Source: Rotaria sordida
Lineage: Eukaryota; Rotifera; Eurotatoria; Philodinida; Philodinidae
Length of the DNA stretch: 64,000 nucleotides
Assembly (NCBI GenBank): GCA_905250125.1
Contig: CAJNOL010000645.1
Coordinates: 29,537-93,536 of the forward strand
Direction: 5' to 3'
A program made the position numbers and the translations under genes. Under the pieces are notes generated by a model. That model saw nothing but the letters and a program-made list of their open reading frames with translations, was not told where the DNA came from and searched no databases. Shown here one piece after another: positions 23,881 through 36,640 of the stretch. Position 1 is the first letter of the stretch; each line of letters starts with the position of its first letter.

Positions 23881-26800
23881 ATTTAGCAAATCAACATCCA
23901 TTTTTGAATACTTTTATTGAACGTGCATTAGTTATTATTAATCACAATAAGTTTCAACAGAATGTTTTAAATGAATTATGTGCTCAAGTTGTAGAAAATC
24001 GTACAAAAGATTGTAATCAATTACAACAATTTGTCGAAGAAGGACTTGCTCAACTGAAAATGGAAGTTTGCATTGATAAATTAGAAGTACCTGATGTTCT
24101 TATGCAATGTGAAGTGTTCAATTACAATGAAAATAAACCATGTCAGATATTTATTAGTCAATTAGTGAGTAGAAAAATAACTATTTCTTCTCTTACAACG
24201 TTATTTACCTCTGTTGCAGTGGTATAAGTATATCTTGGAAATTGAACCATGCATCGATGAATATAAATTTCATATTGCTCTTGGTGTCATTAAGCTGGTT
24301 CACGAAGTTTGTCACTGTTGTACGAGCATTTTCTGTACATTTTCGTCTGTGATTAATAATGAACATAAACAGTAAACTTTGATTTTTTTCTATAACAAAC
24401 TTGCATATCTCTTTTTTTTTCTAGGATCAAAGTTACACCACCAAACATTGGTCGTAAGATAGTGATGATATCTCCCAATAGTAGAGTTTCACCATCTAAA
24501 AGAAAACGTGGTGAGTTTGAATTAGTACAGAGGTGAAAATTTGCCGAAAAAAAGAGTGTGATGATAGCAGAAATTTAATTAATTCCTTGTTATACAAAAC
24601 GCAACAAGATTATGCTAAGCTTTGTTTACTTATCAGCAGATGATCATTTTCTATCAGTTCGATTTCATTTATTATTTCAATCAGCCGATCTGAAGATATT
24701 TTTATATGAAGATCATGTTGTATTCTATTTTTTTCTTTTGTAGGTATCTCAACAACACGAACCACCAAAAAATCTAAAGAAATTGGTGATATGAGATATG
24801 GTGGTGAACAAATTTTGTTAGGTGGTCGACTTTTTCCAATTATAGATTGTTCATCTGATAAAAAATTTAAGGTATGTCATCGATGTTTATGAGAGCTAGA
24901 AATAGTACAAGTACAACAAGTACATGTTTTTTCCTTGTACTTAGAAAAATGTACTTTGACTTATCTTTACAAAAGTATACTTGATAAGTTACTTGTACAT
25001 TAGTAAAAAGAAAGTACGTGATATTTTTCTTGAAGTATAAATATAATATAATCGATATAGAATGTTGACTATGTCTGATAAAGTTCTTAAAACTAACATG
25101 ACATTATCTAATCAAAAACTGAACAAAGAAGAATGCCTTGATAGAGTTTTTTTCTTTCAATTCCTGACAGAGAAACACTTCCAGATATTTTTAAAACTTG
25201 TCTATTGTTATTTTCTGCTTTTCTTCAAAATGATGAATTTTATCCATAAATGATGATGGTTATTTGGTTAACTATCATAAATACGTTTAATTCTCAATGA
25301 TATTCAGAAGAATCGGAGAGAATTCAGATCGATGCTCTACAATTTCAGATAGATCATTTTTTTTTCTCTATAGTTTTAAGTCATTGATATGCCTTTCAGT
25401 AATTATTAGAAAGATTCTAACATAAGATATTGATGAAATATATCTTGAATATCGATTAGAACTTCTTGAAAGTTTCGTCTGAAGTTATTAATTCCAGTTA
25501 ACATCAAACTCAAAATAAATGCAATTCATCGGACCTATTTTCATATTGGGATGAGAATTTGGAAAACTTAATAAGTTTAGGATTAAAGGGTATGTTCGAG
25601 AAATCATCGATCTTTCCTCACGTCTGGAAATACGATAAAATGAAAGTACCTTAATAGTATATAGCTACTTTGATATTGGTTTCGAAAGATGTTCTTCTTT
25701 TTCTGGATAAAAAGTTACAAAATTTAAAAATTTTGTATTATTTTAAGAAAATATCAGGTAACTAAGATTAACTAAGATACGATATTTAAATAATATTTTT
25801 CAACAAATTATAATTGCATTTAAAGCAGATTTGTTATCTGTTAATTATGCTTTAACTTCTACAGATGGCTTTTATCTAAAAACACATTTGTCCAGATAGA
25901 ATATAACATATATTAGATAGATATCTAGAAAATCGACTATTATTTTTAGTCTATATGAACATTCTGATTAAAATATTATTGAAAAAGACAGATTTTTTTT
26001 TAGAGCATAAAAGAATTATTCAGCTTTTTTTCTGCTACAATCTTTGACGAATTTATTATTGAAAAATTTTTTTCCTCAATATCACTTATGTTATCATGTT
26101 CCGTTTTTAAGAAAAGTTATGTTCTTGTTCTTTCATGACTGAATGTGTATGACTAGCGGAATGTTAAATTGAATCATAGGAACCATGTATGAGCGCTTCT
26201 TTTTCATCTCTAGGATATATTAAAAAATCATGTTATTTGAGTTGACAGTTAGAGACAAACAAAAACAGATAAATATCTTTGTTTAAAAAAGTAGCATTTG
26301 TATTTCAGTGATAAATTAATCTGTATGAACTTGAGTTAAAATGTATGTAGCAGATAACAACAAATCTGCTTTAAATGCAATTATAATTTGTTGAAAAATA
26401 TTATTTAAATATCGTATCTTAGTTAATCTTAGTTACCTGATATTTTCTTAAAATAATACTAAATTTTTAAACTTTTTATCCAGAAAAAGAAGAAGAAGAT
26501 CTTTCGAAACCAATATCAAAGTAGCTATATACTATTAAGGTACTTTCATTTTATCGTATTTCCGGACATGAGGAAAGATCGATGATTTCTCGAACATACT
26601 TTTTGCTTTAAAAAAAAGACTTTGGTGAGTCATCTGGAAATCATCTAATCTATCCAGAGACATATTATCTCTGAATTGAACACTTTTTATCTCTCATGTT
26701 ATAAATCAGAAATAAAAAATAGCATGTAAGAGAGACTTGGAGTTTGAAGAATAAGAAGAAACCCGAAATTCGTTTAAATTTTTATTTAGCTCATGTATAT

Positions 26801-28007
26801 ATAAGAAAACGTTTAAACTACTTAATAGAATGAGCTCTAATACTTGGTATACTTCTCTTTAATGACGATAATGAAGTGTTCAGAATGTAAAATTCGTTAT
26901 ATTTAATGGTCCAATTTTAAAGTGAACAAGCGAAATAGCCTTTATTTACAGACGGTTTGGAATAAAAATCAGATCACAAGACTAACGTAAGTCTTAAATT
27001 TTCGTAAGGAACAGTTAATTAGCAAAAAAATATTTTTTTTTAAAGTACAAGTAAAAGTATGAAATACAAGTTTTTGTACTTGATTTTAAGTAAAAACATA
27101 CTTGTCTCCAAGTCCAAGTATAAGTACTAAGTAGACATGATGAATATTTGGTACTTGGATTTTTTGTACTTTTTCCAGTAAAATACAAATATAAATACTT
27201 TCGTCCGAGCTCTAGTGCATCTCAATGTAAATGATCTTTGTTACTTCAGATTATTGGCTTGCGTCTAGATGTACACGAAAAATCATCAATTGCATCTAGT
27301 AAATACATTGTTAGTCGAAGTTTTATTGACACATTATTTGACATCGAAAAGCTAAAAGGTAAATATAAGGAGATGAATAGTTGTTGCTGGAATTGTCTGC
27401 TAATTAATTCTAGCAAGTGATGATCTTAGTCAGTTAAAAGTCGAATTGAATAATCCATTTGAATTTGATCAAAAAACAAAAACTGTACGTCATATTGGTC
27501 CAGTTCGTTCAAAGCGTCAAAAACTTCGACGAGCAGATTCGGATTCATCATTATGTAAGCATTCATAGTTTAAATAATATGTAATTAAAATTTTTGTTTA
27601 TTTCTACTAGTGTCGACAAGCACCAGCGGTAGCACATCTATGGATTCGGATGATTTACATAATATTGATCCAAATGATCCAAATGTTTTATATCCACCTT
27701 ATTATATACCTCCTCCAGGTTTCATTCCTTGTTCTCCAAACTCGACAATATCTGAAGATGATGATCACACAGAAGTATATATTAATGGGATGCCACCCAA
27801 CTTTCGAGGTAAATATCTTATCTATCATTTTTATTCTTATCTTATTTTGATATTGTAGATTAACACGACCTGTGATTTTTCGATAATACTTTATGAACTA
27901 TATCTATTTAATAATTGACAAAAATTTCAACATTATTTCAATTTTTACTTAATTTTGTAAATCATTGAATAGGGCGTGATAAATCAGCAAAACAACGTAA
28001 TTGTTAA
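23881..28007 (+). CDS. Eight-exon gene, unknown function, 5' end not found
   Basis: Eight exons join in one frame with GT-AG introns: 23881-24164, 24220-24371, 24425-24510, 24744-24871, 27250-27358, 27414-27554, 27611-27808 and 27973-28007 (TAA 28005-28007). This gives about 376 residues without an initiator. Introns are 49-233 bp except the fourth (2378 bp), which is filled by transposons. The N-terminal 130 residues look alpha-helical (LNTFIERALVIINHNKF) with a Cys-rich patch, VHEVCHCCTSIFC. Basic clusters SPSKRKRG, RTTKKSKE and RSKRQKLRR suggest nuclear localisation. A Ser/Asp-rich region and a Pro/Tyr-rich segment (YPPYYIPPPGF) precede the short tail RGRDKSAKQRNC. I do not recognise the family. 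Consistent splice phases across eight exons argue for a real, expressed gene. Confidence 0.68.
24885..27220. mobile_element. Element with AAGTAC subterminal word arrays (hAT-like), in intron 4
   Basis: The ends of the long intron carry arrays of AGTACAAGTA/TACTTGTACT words (24895-25020 and 27045-27200). Outer edges read GAGCTAGAAATAGTAC and, in complement, AGAGCTCGGACGAAAGTA. Such ends resemble hAT-type elements with transposase-binding word arrays. A second foldback is nested inside. Exact boundaries and target duplication could not be fixed. Confidence 0.5.
25585..26604. mobile_element. Nested foldback element, arms about 270 bp
   Basis: The left arm runs from GTATGTTCGAGAAATCATCG through TCGTATTTCCAGACG-type sequence, GGTAACTAAGATTAACTAAG and AGCAGATTTGTTATCTG. 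The right arm is its complement, ending CGATGATTTCTCGAACATAC. The roughly 480 bp centre is unique AT-rich sequence without a gene. Confidence 0.82.
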
Positions 28008-29944
28008 TAATTAAATTGTAATGTTGTTGACTTGCATCATCATCCTTAGATGAATAAGTGATCATTTGATATATTGTTGATTGATCCTGTGTAAATATTG
28101 ATTCATCATATGATAATAAACATAAAGAATTAATGTTAGAGTCTAAGAAATTATGTAAAACTGTAAATAGTCTTGAAAAATTTAGATGAAAATTTATAAG
28201 TAATTTTCTTTTCATTTTCATTAAATGTATTACGCACAAATCCTGTTAATACTTGTAATAGTAATGCTTATCTTGATTGATCTATTAATAGATCTGGATA
28301 CAATAAATTTTGTTGAACATCAAATAATATTGAATTCGTTTAGAGATTTGTTAAAATAAATAATGATAGTATATGATCAACATATACAAGCATCTTCAAT
28401 TACACATAAAAGTTAAAAAAAATTTTTTTTTAAACATATCCAATAGATTAGATAGACTTGTTTTCATATAAAAGAAAATCTAGATTAATTCAAGCTTCTA
28501 ATAGATTAGACCTATTACTTTATGTAAGTTGAGAGATATTTTATTAATTGATAATGAGAAGTTGAATTTTTCTTCATATTGCACATTCCATTTAACGTGT
28601 CATAAATAGATGTTATCGATAGATTATGACACAATTATATTATAGAATAAATCGAACTTAAACGACAGAAAAATTCATCGGTAAGTTGTTGATTACACTA
28701 AAAAAAAAAAAATTTTCCTTTTAGGTTTGATTTTATTCATAGATAGTACAGTCAAACTATCGTTTTGTCTTATAGATGAGTTATTATAGAAAAAATTTTA
28801 AACGGATTCAAATCATTTAGTTTATTCTATCAAAAATTTCTCAAACGTAGACAAGTTTTTTTATGAGAAGTAAAGAGTATGAATATATTCTGTAATAGCA
28901 CCGACCTTTTATTAGAAAATAGAGTCTAGAGACTGTATTTTCTCTTGATGTTCTGGATTGAAGATGATAATTAGAAATTCTAATCGAATTAGCTCTTCGT
29001 TGTTTAAGAGCAAATTTAACTAGTGAAAGTCTTCGATTAAACTATGAAATATAAGCTTCTTTCAATATGTCTTTCTGCTTTATTTCGATCATGAAAATAA
29101 TAATCAAATTCCTTTTATATATAAGATGAAGATTTTTTCGGATGTTTTTTGAAAATTGATTCAATTATATCATTTATAACTTATGGTAGATTATGCAGAA
29201 AAATACAAATAAAATCTAATCAATTATAAATCTATGTTTTTAATTGATCATCAAAATGAATAAATAAGTTATAGTTTCGTATGTTTCTCATTTTGTTTTT
29301 AGTTGAACATGAGCAAGATGATCTAGATTAATAATTGATACCAATTTTAGTAAAAATATTAAATAAGAATATTTTAAAAAAACATCATTTAACTATAATT
29401 TAGCTAGAAAATCAAATAGTTTTATTATATTTAATATTCCAATGACTTTTTTTTATCATTAGTAAAAGGTACCATATGACGACAGAATATAGAACTTAAA
29501 AGAAAAATATATATTTGAATGGATTTTGAGAAAGAATTTAAATAGATAATCAACATTATAAAAATGTTCGATAACTTTCATATAATGTTCAAGAAAACTA
29601 ATGTCTCGATCGAGATGATTAAACATAAATTATCTTCTCTTAATACGTGAACATATTTATAAATTATTCCAACGACTAAATTAAAATATTAACGGATGAA
29701 CTAAAAAGGATTTGAGACTTTTTTTTATAAATATTATTAATCGATACTGTTTACATTGACAATCTCAGCTGGTATAATTATTAGCCTATGTCAGTTGACC
29801 AGTTCGTCTAAGAAATAGAACGACTTGAGAGCTTGCTCTAACAATTGAATAATTATGCCTTTAAATAGTTCCATCTAGAATTTTTCTCATTGACTTTTTT
29901 AAAGAAAAAAATTCTTAGATTTTAATATTGTTCTGTATTTTTAT
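28008..29944. other. Non-coding AT-rich stretch
   Basis: 3' flank of the unknown gene. The minus-strand open frame at 27949-28239 overlaps its last exon and has no recognisable domain. Nothing else recognised. Confidence 0.45.
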
Positions 29945-29948
29945 TTAA

Positions 29949-30851
29949 GGCCGCCCCCCCCCCCCCCACTCCAAAATCGATTTCCGTTATAGTACGTGGG
30001 AATTTCACGAAACTTTCTAGGAATGTTCGGCTCATAGTTGTACATATATGAAAAAATTTTCAAGGTTCTAAACCTTACCGTTCAAAAGATTTCGAACAAT
30101 CAAGGGGCAAAATAGGGCTTCCACGGTAACAAGGAATTTTTCAATACACTTCAAGCTACAGCGCCCGGGGTGGTCTCACTTGAAAGAGAACTCCTTGCTG
30201 CTTCGGATGAGGGAAAGGATTTTTTTAATTTTAATTTTATTTCATTTTTGCAACTCTCGAAACCTTAAAGTTCTAAAACCCCTAGCCAAGGTTTTCCAGA
30301 AAACCTTTAGTTTTTTCAATATTAAGGGCCGAATGCAAATTCCGTTTCCCTCATTCGAAAGAGGATTCATCAATCTATCGAATAAAAAAAACCGCAGTTC
30401 GATAGAACGAACTATAGTGAAAAAAAATTTGTTCGGAGTTTCTCAGTTTTGTCAAAAAACAGTTTTGAGAAAAACGCGCGAATATTTTTTTCTTTGCATA
30501 TTTTGTTGAATCATCTTCATACATCAGAGAGAAACGTAGTTATATTGTATATCAATTAAAAGCCCATCAGACGTCTCATCGAGTAGACGTACAACATTAT
30601 GCCGTGCCATTGTTTGTCATTATGGACGATAAAAACAAGTGGGCCTATAAGTTCTCTATAGTCTTAGGTACCATGTTTTTTGCTAGAAAGCTTTAGAAGT
30701 TCATCGATTATTCTAAACAAACCTTTCGAAATTGGAAGTGACTTTCATGAATTTTAAAACTAGACACCTTGGAGGTAACACCCATATGTTTATCTCGAAA
30801 ATTGAACTTTTTCAAAAAAATCGGTTTTCGGAGTGGGGGGGGGGGGCGGCC
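29949..30851. mobile_element. TTAA-flanked foldback with C/G-tract termini
   Basis: TTAA (29945-29948 and 30852-30855) borders inverted ends reading GGCCGCCCC followed by a long C run, then ACTCC and, after a one-base difference, AAA. Because TTAAGGCC is symmetric, TTAA could be target duplication or part of the repeat. Inside, conserved symmetry is limited to about 45 bp at each end. The open frame 30180-30509 has no recognisable domain. A non-autonomous element using a piggyBac-like TTAA target is plausible. Confidence 0.7.
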
Positions 30852-30855
30852 TTAA

Positions 30856-31904
30856 GCTAAAGAAATTCTTCTTTTCTGACAAGAGTCTCTACCGACTTGA
30901 TAGATCTTCAAATCTATTTATTCATGTTTTAATTCAATAGTTTAGATAATTATTATCTTTTTTTATATTCTCATTATTATTATTATGTACGTTTATTTTT
31001 AATATGCTTTATTTGAAACAAGCAACATTATACTCACTTATATAAACACTATCATTGATTAGATTTTTTTAAAATCTTATTTAAACAAAGTGAGAGAAAT
31101 ACATGGTTTATTTCGACTTATACATTCTAGATTAGTTCCGAGTCATTTATTTCTTAAATCAGTCTATAAATTTTCGAATAATTCATTTAAACGGAATAAA
31201 TTTAGGAAGAGATGTTTTTTATTTTTTAAAATTTTTCTAACTATTTCGTAGAATAAATGTCTATTTTTCAATTCTATTTAAGATCTAATTATGTTAACAG
31301 TTGACGAAAAAACAAGTTAAATAATTGATTACTAGTAAAATATCTATGATTTAATTTGTAAATATAACCAATAAGAATATCAATGGATTTTATGAAAAAT
31401 CTTTTACCATCTACCTTATAAAAAAAAACAAAAACGATTACGAGGTAAAAAATACCATTTTTCAGGGAAATTTAATCTATGCAAATAGAAACATCGACAT
31501 GGTGTAGAACCTTTGTTCTAGTTAATAGTAAAATGACTTATTTACTTTGAGATTTGATTATGTCGTTAGCAATAGATAACAGGATTGACTCAGTGACAAT
31601 TAAAAACAATTTAAATATAAAATTTATTTCATCTACTATATAATTGAGTTATTCAAAACGAATCTTATTGATAGAATGCACCATAATAAGACTAGATCTT
31701 TCTTTCTTCTATAATCAAATGACTAATGAGAGATAAATAAAAAACGTTAAAATAAAAACTGTTGAACGGTACACAGCAAGTATGTTATGTTTTTTCAATA
31801 GGAAATATTTTAGGAAAGGATAATTTGAATTATTTAAATCTTATCGTTTGTTTACTCAGCTGTAGGGCTAGGATTTTTAGACTATAATCCAAGGGGGAAA
31901 AAGC
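30856..31904. other. Non-coding AT-rich stretch
   Basis: No gene or structured repeat recognised. Confidence 0.4.
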
Positions 31905-32052
31905 GGATCCTGGATCCTGTGGATTCTGCTGGATCCTGTGGATCCTATAGATCCTTTTGGATCCTATGGATCGTTTCGGATTCTACTAGATCCTTTTGGA
32001 TCCTATGGATCCTTTCGGATCCTGCTGGATCCTGTTAGATTCTACTAGGACC
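31905..32052. repeat. GGATCC word array
   Basis: About fifteen degenerate copies of a roughly 10 bp unit centred on GGATCCTRT, many of them exact GGATCC. Like the GATCTT, AAGTAC and AATTCC arrays it is built on a palindromic hexamer and probably marks one end of a transposon. Confidence 0.75.
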
Positions 32053-32164
32053 TTATAAAAACTTTTTTACATTGTCAGGGTCCTATTTATTAGTCAAGAC
32101 CCTCATTAGTCACTCCAATTAGTTTCTAATATCACACTGGCTCGTACAGTATGAGCTCTTAACA

Positions 32165-32405
32165 ACTTCTGCTATTATTTTTCTCACTCCCGGGTCGAAA
32201 ATGGCGGGCTGGTTGCTGCAGGAAAGCATCGAAAATTGTCGAAAGTGGAAGTAGTATTCTCATTGGATATTTGCTGGACTTGTTTCAGTGGATTGCAGTC
32301 ATAACCTTGTGCTTTCCAGCAGGAAACGGTTGGAATTCATCGGAAAAATCCGAAAACCTTCCGGTCGAATTACTGCTTCCAGTTCCGGCGATTTCCTGCT
32401 GAATC
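32165..32405. repeat. GC-rich TTCCGG-type inverted repeat, copy 1
   Basis: Contains GGAAGTAGTATTC (near 32246) and, inverted, GAATTACTGCTTCC (near 32367), within GC-rich sequence full of CCGG/GGAAA words. Related copies lie at 56290-56580 and 60248-60779, where the motif is GGAAGCARTAYTCCG. Confidence 0.6.
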
Positions 32406-32415
32406 CCAAGTTATA

Positions 32416-33360
32416 GAGATGCATCAATTCCAATTCCAGTCAATTCGAATTCTTGGAATTGGAATTGACCAGGATTGTTCTGGAGCTAACAACATCTGGT
32501 CTGAAATTGCTTACGATTAGTTGTTAATCACACCCTTTGGTCCTTATCTCCTATTGTATGAAGGTATCTTTAGGTACTCAAGTCCTGTTATATGGAAGTA
32601 CCTATCTTGAGATCCTCAAGAATATTGCAAGAAGGTAGCTTCAGGTCCTTATCTTCTAATATATGGAAGTAGCATTAGGTCAGAAGATGATGTAACCATC
32701 TTAAACTTCAATGCCAATACTAAGTGGCATCGATGGCATTGAATAGTTACTTTGCACTAGAAAATCAAACTTGAAAATTTCAAAGAACTGATGATAGATT
32801 GGGATTTCTCTAACCCGCAATACTTCGATTGTACTTTATAAAAAATCCTTATATTTGAAAAAGGTCCTTTCCTAGATGAAAAAACTCAAAAATCGAAAAA
32901 CTTTGAGAGATTGATTTTCAATTCTTCACTTTTTCGTCAAGGAAAGGCTTTTTATCGAGTATAGGAGTTTTTTAAGGTTTGATGAAAGTCTTGAACGATC
33001 TAAAAGTTCCAATCTATCATCGGCTTTAGAAAATTTCAAGTGTGATCATCCTTTGTACACTACTGATTCAATACCTATAATGCCATTTGGTATCAGTATT
33101 GCAAGTATTAGCATGGTTCCATCCCTCACCTGATTTAAGCATAGCTCCATAGAACAGTTTGAGAATCTAACGGCACCACTATATAGCAGGAGATAAGGAC
33201 AAAAGAGTGTGACTAAGAACGAATCGTAGTCAATTCTATGTCGGATTTTGTCAGTTCCAGATCAATTCTACTCAACATCAATCAATTTCAATTGCAAATT
33301 CAGTCAAGTCCAACCAATCCTAAGCATTGAAATTGACTAAAATTGGAATTGGTGCATCTC
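32416..33360. mobile_element. Foldback hAT-like element with AATTCC words (945 bp)
   Basis: Ends read GAGATGCAYCAATTCCAATT inward from both sides. Subterminal AATTCC/GGAATT words, then CACACYCTTT..GTCCTTATCTCC, then ATGCCA-GGCATTG blocks are mirrored nearly to the centre. It carries no gene. GAGATGCACC-type termini with subterminal word repeats are typical of non-autonomous hAT elements; no clean 8 bp target duplication was seen. Confidence 0.75.
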
Positions 33361-33982
33361 CACACTAAATATCTAGTTTTTGATGATATTCACAGTTAAA
33401 AGAATTACAAAGGTTAATAAGTAATGTCACGGCATCAAACACGCCTCAATAGTTAGAAAAGGCAAGGTTTATTATCCACTCAGGCTTTGAAAAGGCTTGA
33501 TAAATAAATTTTAGTATAATGCTTTTCTTTTTGGAACACAAACAGTTACCTATCAAAGTCTTTCATGGGTCAATGCACGCACAATTAGACTATCTGTTCA
33601 TTATGTTTGGATCGACAAAGCGTATTATTCTTATTTTAGATTCAGTTCATCTTCAAAACTCATGCTGTATTCAATACGTGAGAAGAACTGAAGACTTTTA
33701 TCGACATTTCAAAAAGAGAGAGCAAAGTCCTAACTTAATATTAGTAAAATCTTAGCTCTTTAACTCATATCATTTTCAGGTTACGCAAATAGTATCCTCG
33801 CCTATTCGTCTCTAAAATGAACATTAGTTATTCTGAAACTTATTAACAGCAAACGTCATTTCATACAGGAGCAAAGGACTGCAACTCTATTAAGCGTTCA
33901 TAAAAGTCGTTTATCATCTAATAGAATTTCATTAATCAAAATGACCGATAAACAGCAATCATAAGTTTAGTCCTCACTTTCT
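33361..33982. other. Unassigned stretch before the gap
   Basis: An open frame at 33519-33755 (78 codons) has no recognisable domain and no match to the ABC transporter expected upstream of 34083. No transporter exon was found here, so the missing 5' exons lie in the gap or elsewhere. Confidence 0.4.
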
Positions 33983-34082
33983 NNNNNNNNNNNNNNNNNN
34001 NNNNNNNNNNNNNNNNNNNNNNNNNNNNNNNNNNNNNNNNNNNNNNNNNNNNNNNNNNNNNNNNNNNNNNNNNNNNNNNNNN
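33983..34082. other. 100-N scaffold gap
   Basis: Exactly 100 N. The right edge is inside an exon of the ABCG gene at its Walker B motif, so real coding sequence is missing. Confidence 0.95.
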
Positions 34083-36468
34083 AAGATTTTGTTTCTCGAT
34101 GAGCCCACCACAGGCAAGTAGAATAAAAACAACACTATTCTGAGAAGAAAAAAACATTCTATGGGAATTATGTTCAGGTCTTGATGCATCAACAGCTTGT
34201 GACGTGATGAAAATTTTGAAAGATCTTTCAAAAAATGGATGTGAGTAGTTGACGAAGAAAAAAGATCTCAATTAAGATTAACTGAGAGTCACTATCTTGC
34301 ATCTAGGTACTATCGTTTTTTCAATTCATCAACCACGATACTCGATTTTTGAACTCTTTGACACCGTCTTATTGCTATCTAAAGGTCACACCGTCTATTT
34401 GGGTCCATCCGCTAACGTTCAATCATATTTTATTTCGCAAGGATTTACATACCAGGAATATGACAATCCAGCAGATTTTACACTCGACATACTCATTCAA
34501 GCAGCTCGCACTAATCGAACAACAGATCTATACAATAATTATCTTAACTCGCCAATGTATCGTTTGATTTCAGATCGCTTAACGAATACTTTAGACACTG
34601 TAGATAGCGCAATATCACAACAGCAACAGCCAATGCGATCGATTGCATCGAAATTTTTCTATGTTTCTCAGCGCACACTACGCAATACAATACGCAATTC
34701 TGCACTACTAACGTGGCAAATCGCGGTTGCCATTATTCTAGCAGTGCTTACCGGTCTTCTCTATTACCGATTGCCGCAAACGACAGGTTCAGGTGTCCAA
34801 AATCGTCTAGGAGGCCTTTTCTTCGTTACAGTCAATCAAATTTTTAGTACTGCAACAGCACTTGAACCATTTATCAAGGAACGTGCACTCTTCATTCATG
34901 TAAGTATTCATCGTCAGATATATGATGATTTACGATTTTCTAATTAGTTCAAAAAAAATACATCTTAGTATAGATAACAAGCATGTATAGTGCATTATGG
35001 AATAATGATACATTTGATTTTTGTCTTTTGATGATAATTTCTAGCAGGAAAACTAAACTCATTCGGTTTTTTCATTTAGGAAAATGTCAGCGGTTACTAC
35101 AGCATGCAAACGTTATTTTTTGCGAAATTACTGTGCGATCTTGTACCAATGCGAGTTGTGCCCTCGGTGATCTTTAGTATCATTTGTTACTTCATGATGG
35201 GCTTACAGAACAATGTCGGGAAATTTTTGGTCTTTCTCATCACTATCTTCATGGCGAATATGTTCGGTTCAGCTACATGTTTTTTCGTCGCTGCAAGCAT
35301 ATCTGTTTTTGGTAGTATTTCTCTCTCTTTTTCAATATTCAAGCTTCAGATTAAGGTTTAGTCCCGAACTTTACTGAGCAGAACTATAACAATTAATTAT
35401 TTTTAGTGATTTTGCTTCTTTGAATCTGTAGAAATAATTTAGTCGTTTCTCTCAAATATCTATTTCATGTACATGCCTTCGACTTCAGTTCAACCTAAAG
35501 TCATAGAATTACAGTGAAATCAGAAGTCGCCTGAGATGTATATCAAATCGTTCCCCTTCCGAGACTCGAACACTTTTGATTTCGTCGCCATTATAATCGA
35601 TGAATGTAGGACTCGGCCATATGGTGGGTGTGAGTGTGGGTCAACGGAAGGCTCAAACCCACGCCAGCAGCCACAGCCACATCCACCGACACTCACACCC
35701 ACTCCACGCCCTTCGTTGAAACAAGTCGAAAAGTTAGTGATTTATTGTGAAAATTAGTTATAAATAGTGTTTTGTTTTCAATGTTTTTCGGGATTCTTAC
35801 GTGGGTAGCTGGCCCATAAACTGGGCTCCATTCAAAGCACATCTCCCTTTATAGCCCTATTTCTATGATGAACTCTGGCTTAAACATTTTCTTAAAAACT
35901 GCCAAATCTCTAACATTGTAAGATGGAAAAAGTTTTATTTGTTGTAGCCAAGAACGAGAGTCAGAAAAACTTCTTAAATTGTTCTTCGAGAAAAAAGGTT
36001 GATATTTGTTCAACTCAGCGGGATGAAGAAATCTCAGAATCTAGAAGATAAGGGCTTGTCTTTTAGTAGAAAACTGATCTTACATTGAGTATTTGTTTTT
36101 ACTTTAACGTATGTCCAGCTGTCGCTGTGATCGTGCTGGTCCTCATATTTGTCATCATGATGGTATTTAGTGGTTTTCTTGTCGATTTGGAAAGTGTATT
36201 TAACTTTCTTCGATGGATTAAATGGGTGAGCGCATTTCGCTATGCATATAATGTATTGATTGTCAATGAAATTCGAAATCTGAAATTCTGTTTGGCCAAT
36301 CAAACACATATATGTCCTTTATTGGGTAATGAAGTCTTGCAACAACGATCAATCGACCATGAGTCAGATTGGGACATGTGGAAATATTTTCTCACTCTCA
36401 CAGCCATGACTGCAATACTTTTTCTTATGGCTTATATCAAATTATTGTCTATCAAGAAGATCAAATAA
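34083..36468 (+). CDS. ABCG2-like half transporter, 5' part lost at gap
   Basis: ABCG proteins are membrane half transporters that dimerise to export xenobiotics or lipids. Exons 34083-34113, 34178-34240, 34307-34899, 35080-35311 and 36119-36468 (TAA) give the last 422 residues. The reading starts at Walker B (ILFLDEPTTG), then GLDASTA, the H-loop motif FSIHQPRYSIFELFD, NPADFTLDI, and about six hydrophobic membrane segments (for example IAVAIILAVLTGLLYY, SIICYFMMGL, IVLVLIFVIMMVFSGFLV). It ends at YIKLLSIKKIK, matching ABCG2 C termini. About 200 N-terminal residues, with Walker A and the signature motif, are missing at the scaffold gap. The first intron uses a GC donor (GCAAGT). The last intron (807 bp) carries a TGTGGG palindrome. 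It resembles ABCG2 more than the white/ABCG1 group. Confidence 0.9.
35623..35711. repeat. TGTGGG/CCCACA palindrome in ABCG intron
   Basis: G-rich arm GGTGGGTGTGAGTGTGGG, a short spacer, then a C-rich arm ending CACTCCACGCCC. Lies wholly within the last intron. Confidence 0.82.
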
Positions 36469-36532
36469 ATTATTTGAACTCTCGCTATCAATGTCAGTGT
36501 AAAAAAAACTCTAATAAAAATAGTGCACAATA

Positions 36533-36640
36533 GTGCGTGTGAGTGTATGAAGGTGTAGATGTGGGTGTTGGTGTGGGTGCGGTTATCGATCTTCTCTTTA
36601 CCCGCATTTACAAGTCCACACCCACGCACATTCACACCCC
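36533..36640. repeat. TGTGGG/CCCACA palindrome downstream of ABCG gene
   Basis: G-rich arm 36533-36581; spacer with TCTTCTCTTTACC (about 36590-36602, complement of the GTAAAGAGAAGA core); C-rich arm to 36640. It starts 65 bp after the ABCG stop codon and could fall in the 3' UTR. Confidence 0.85.

Noticed and set aside
30180..30509. 109-codon open frame inside the TTAA foldback as a transposase
   Set aside because: No catalytic motifs and composition like the non-coding surroundings.
33519..33755. 78-codon open frame as an upstream exon of the ABCG gene
   Set aside because: It lacks Walker A, signature or any ABCG-like sequence.
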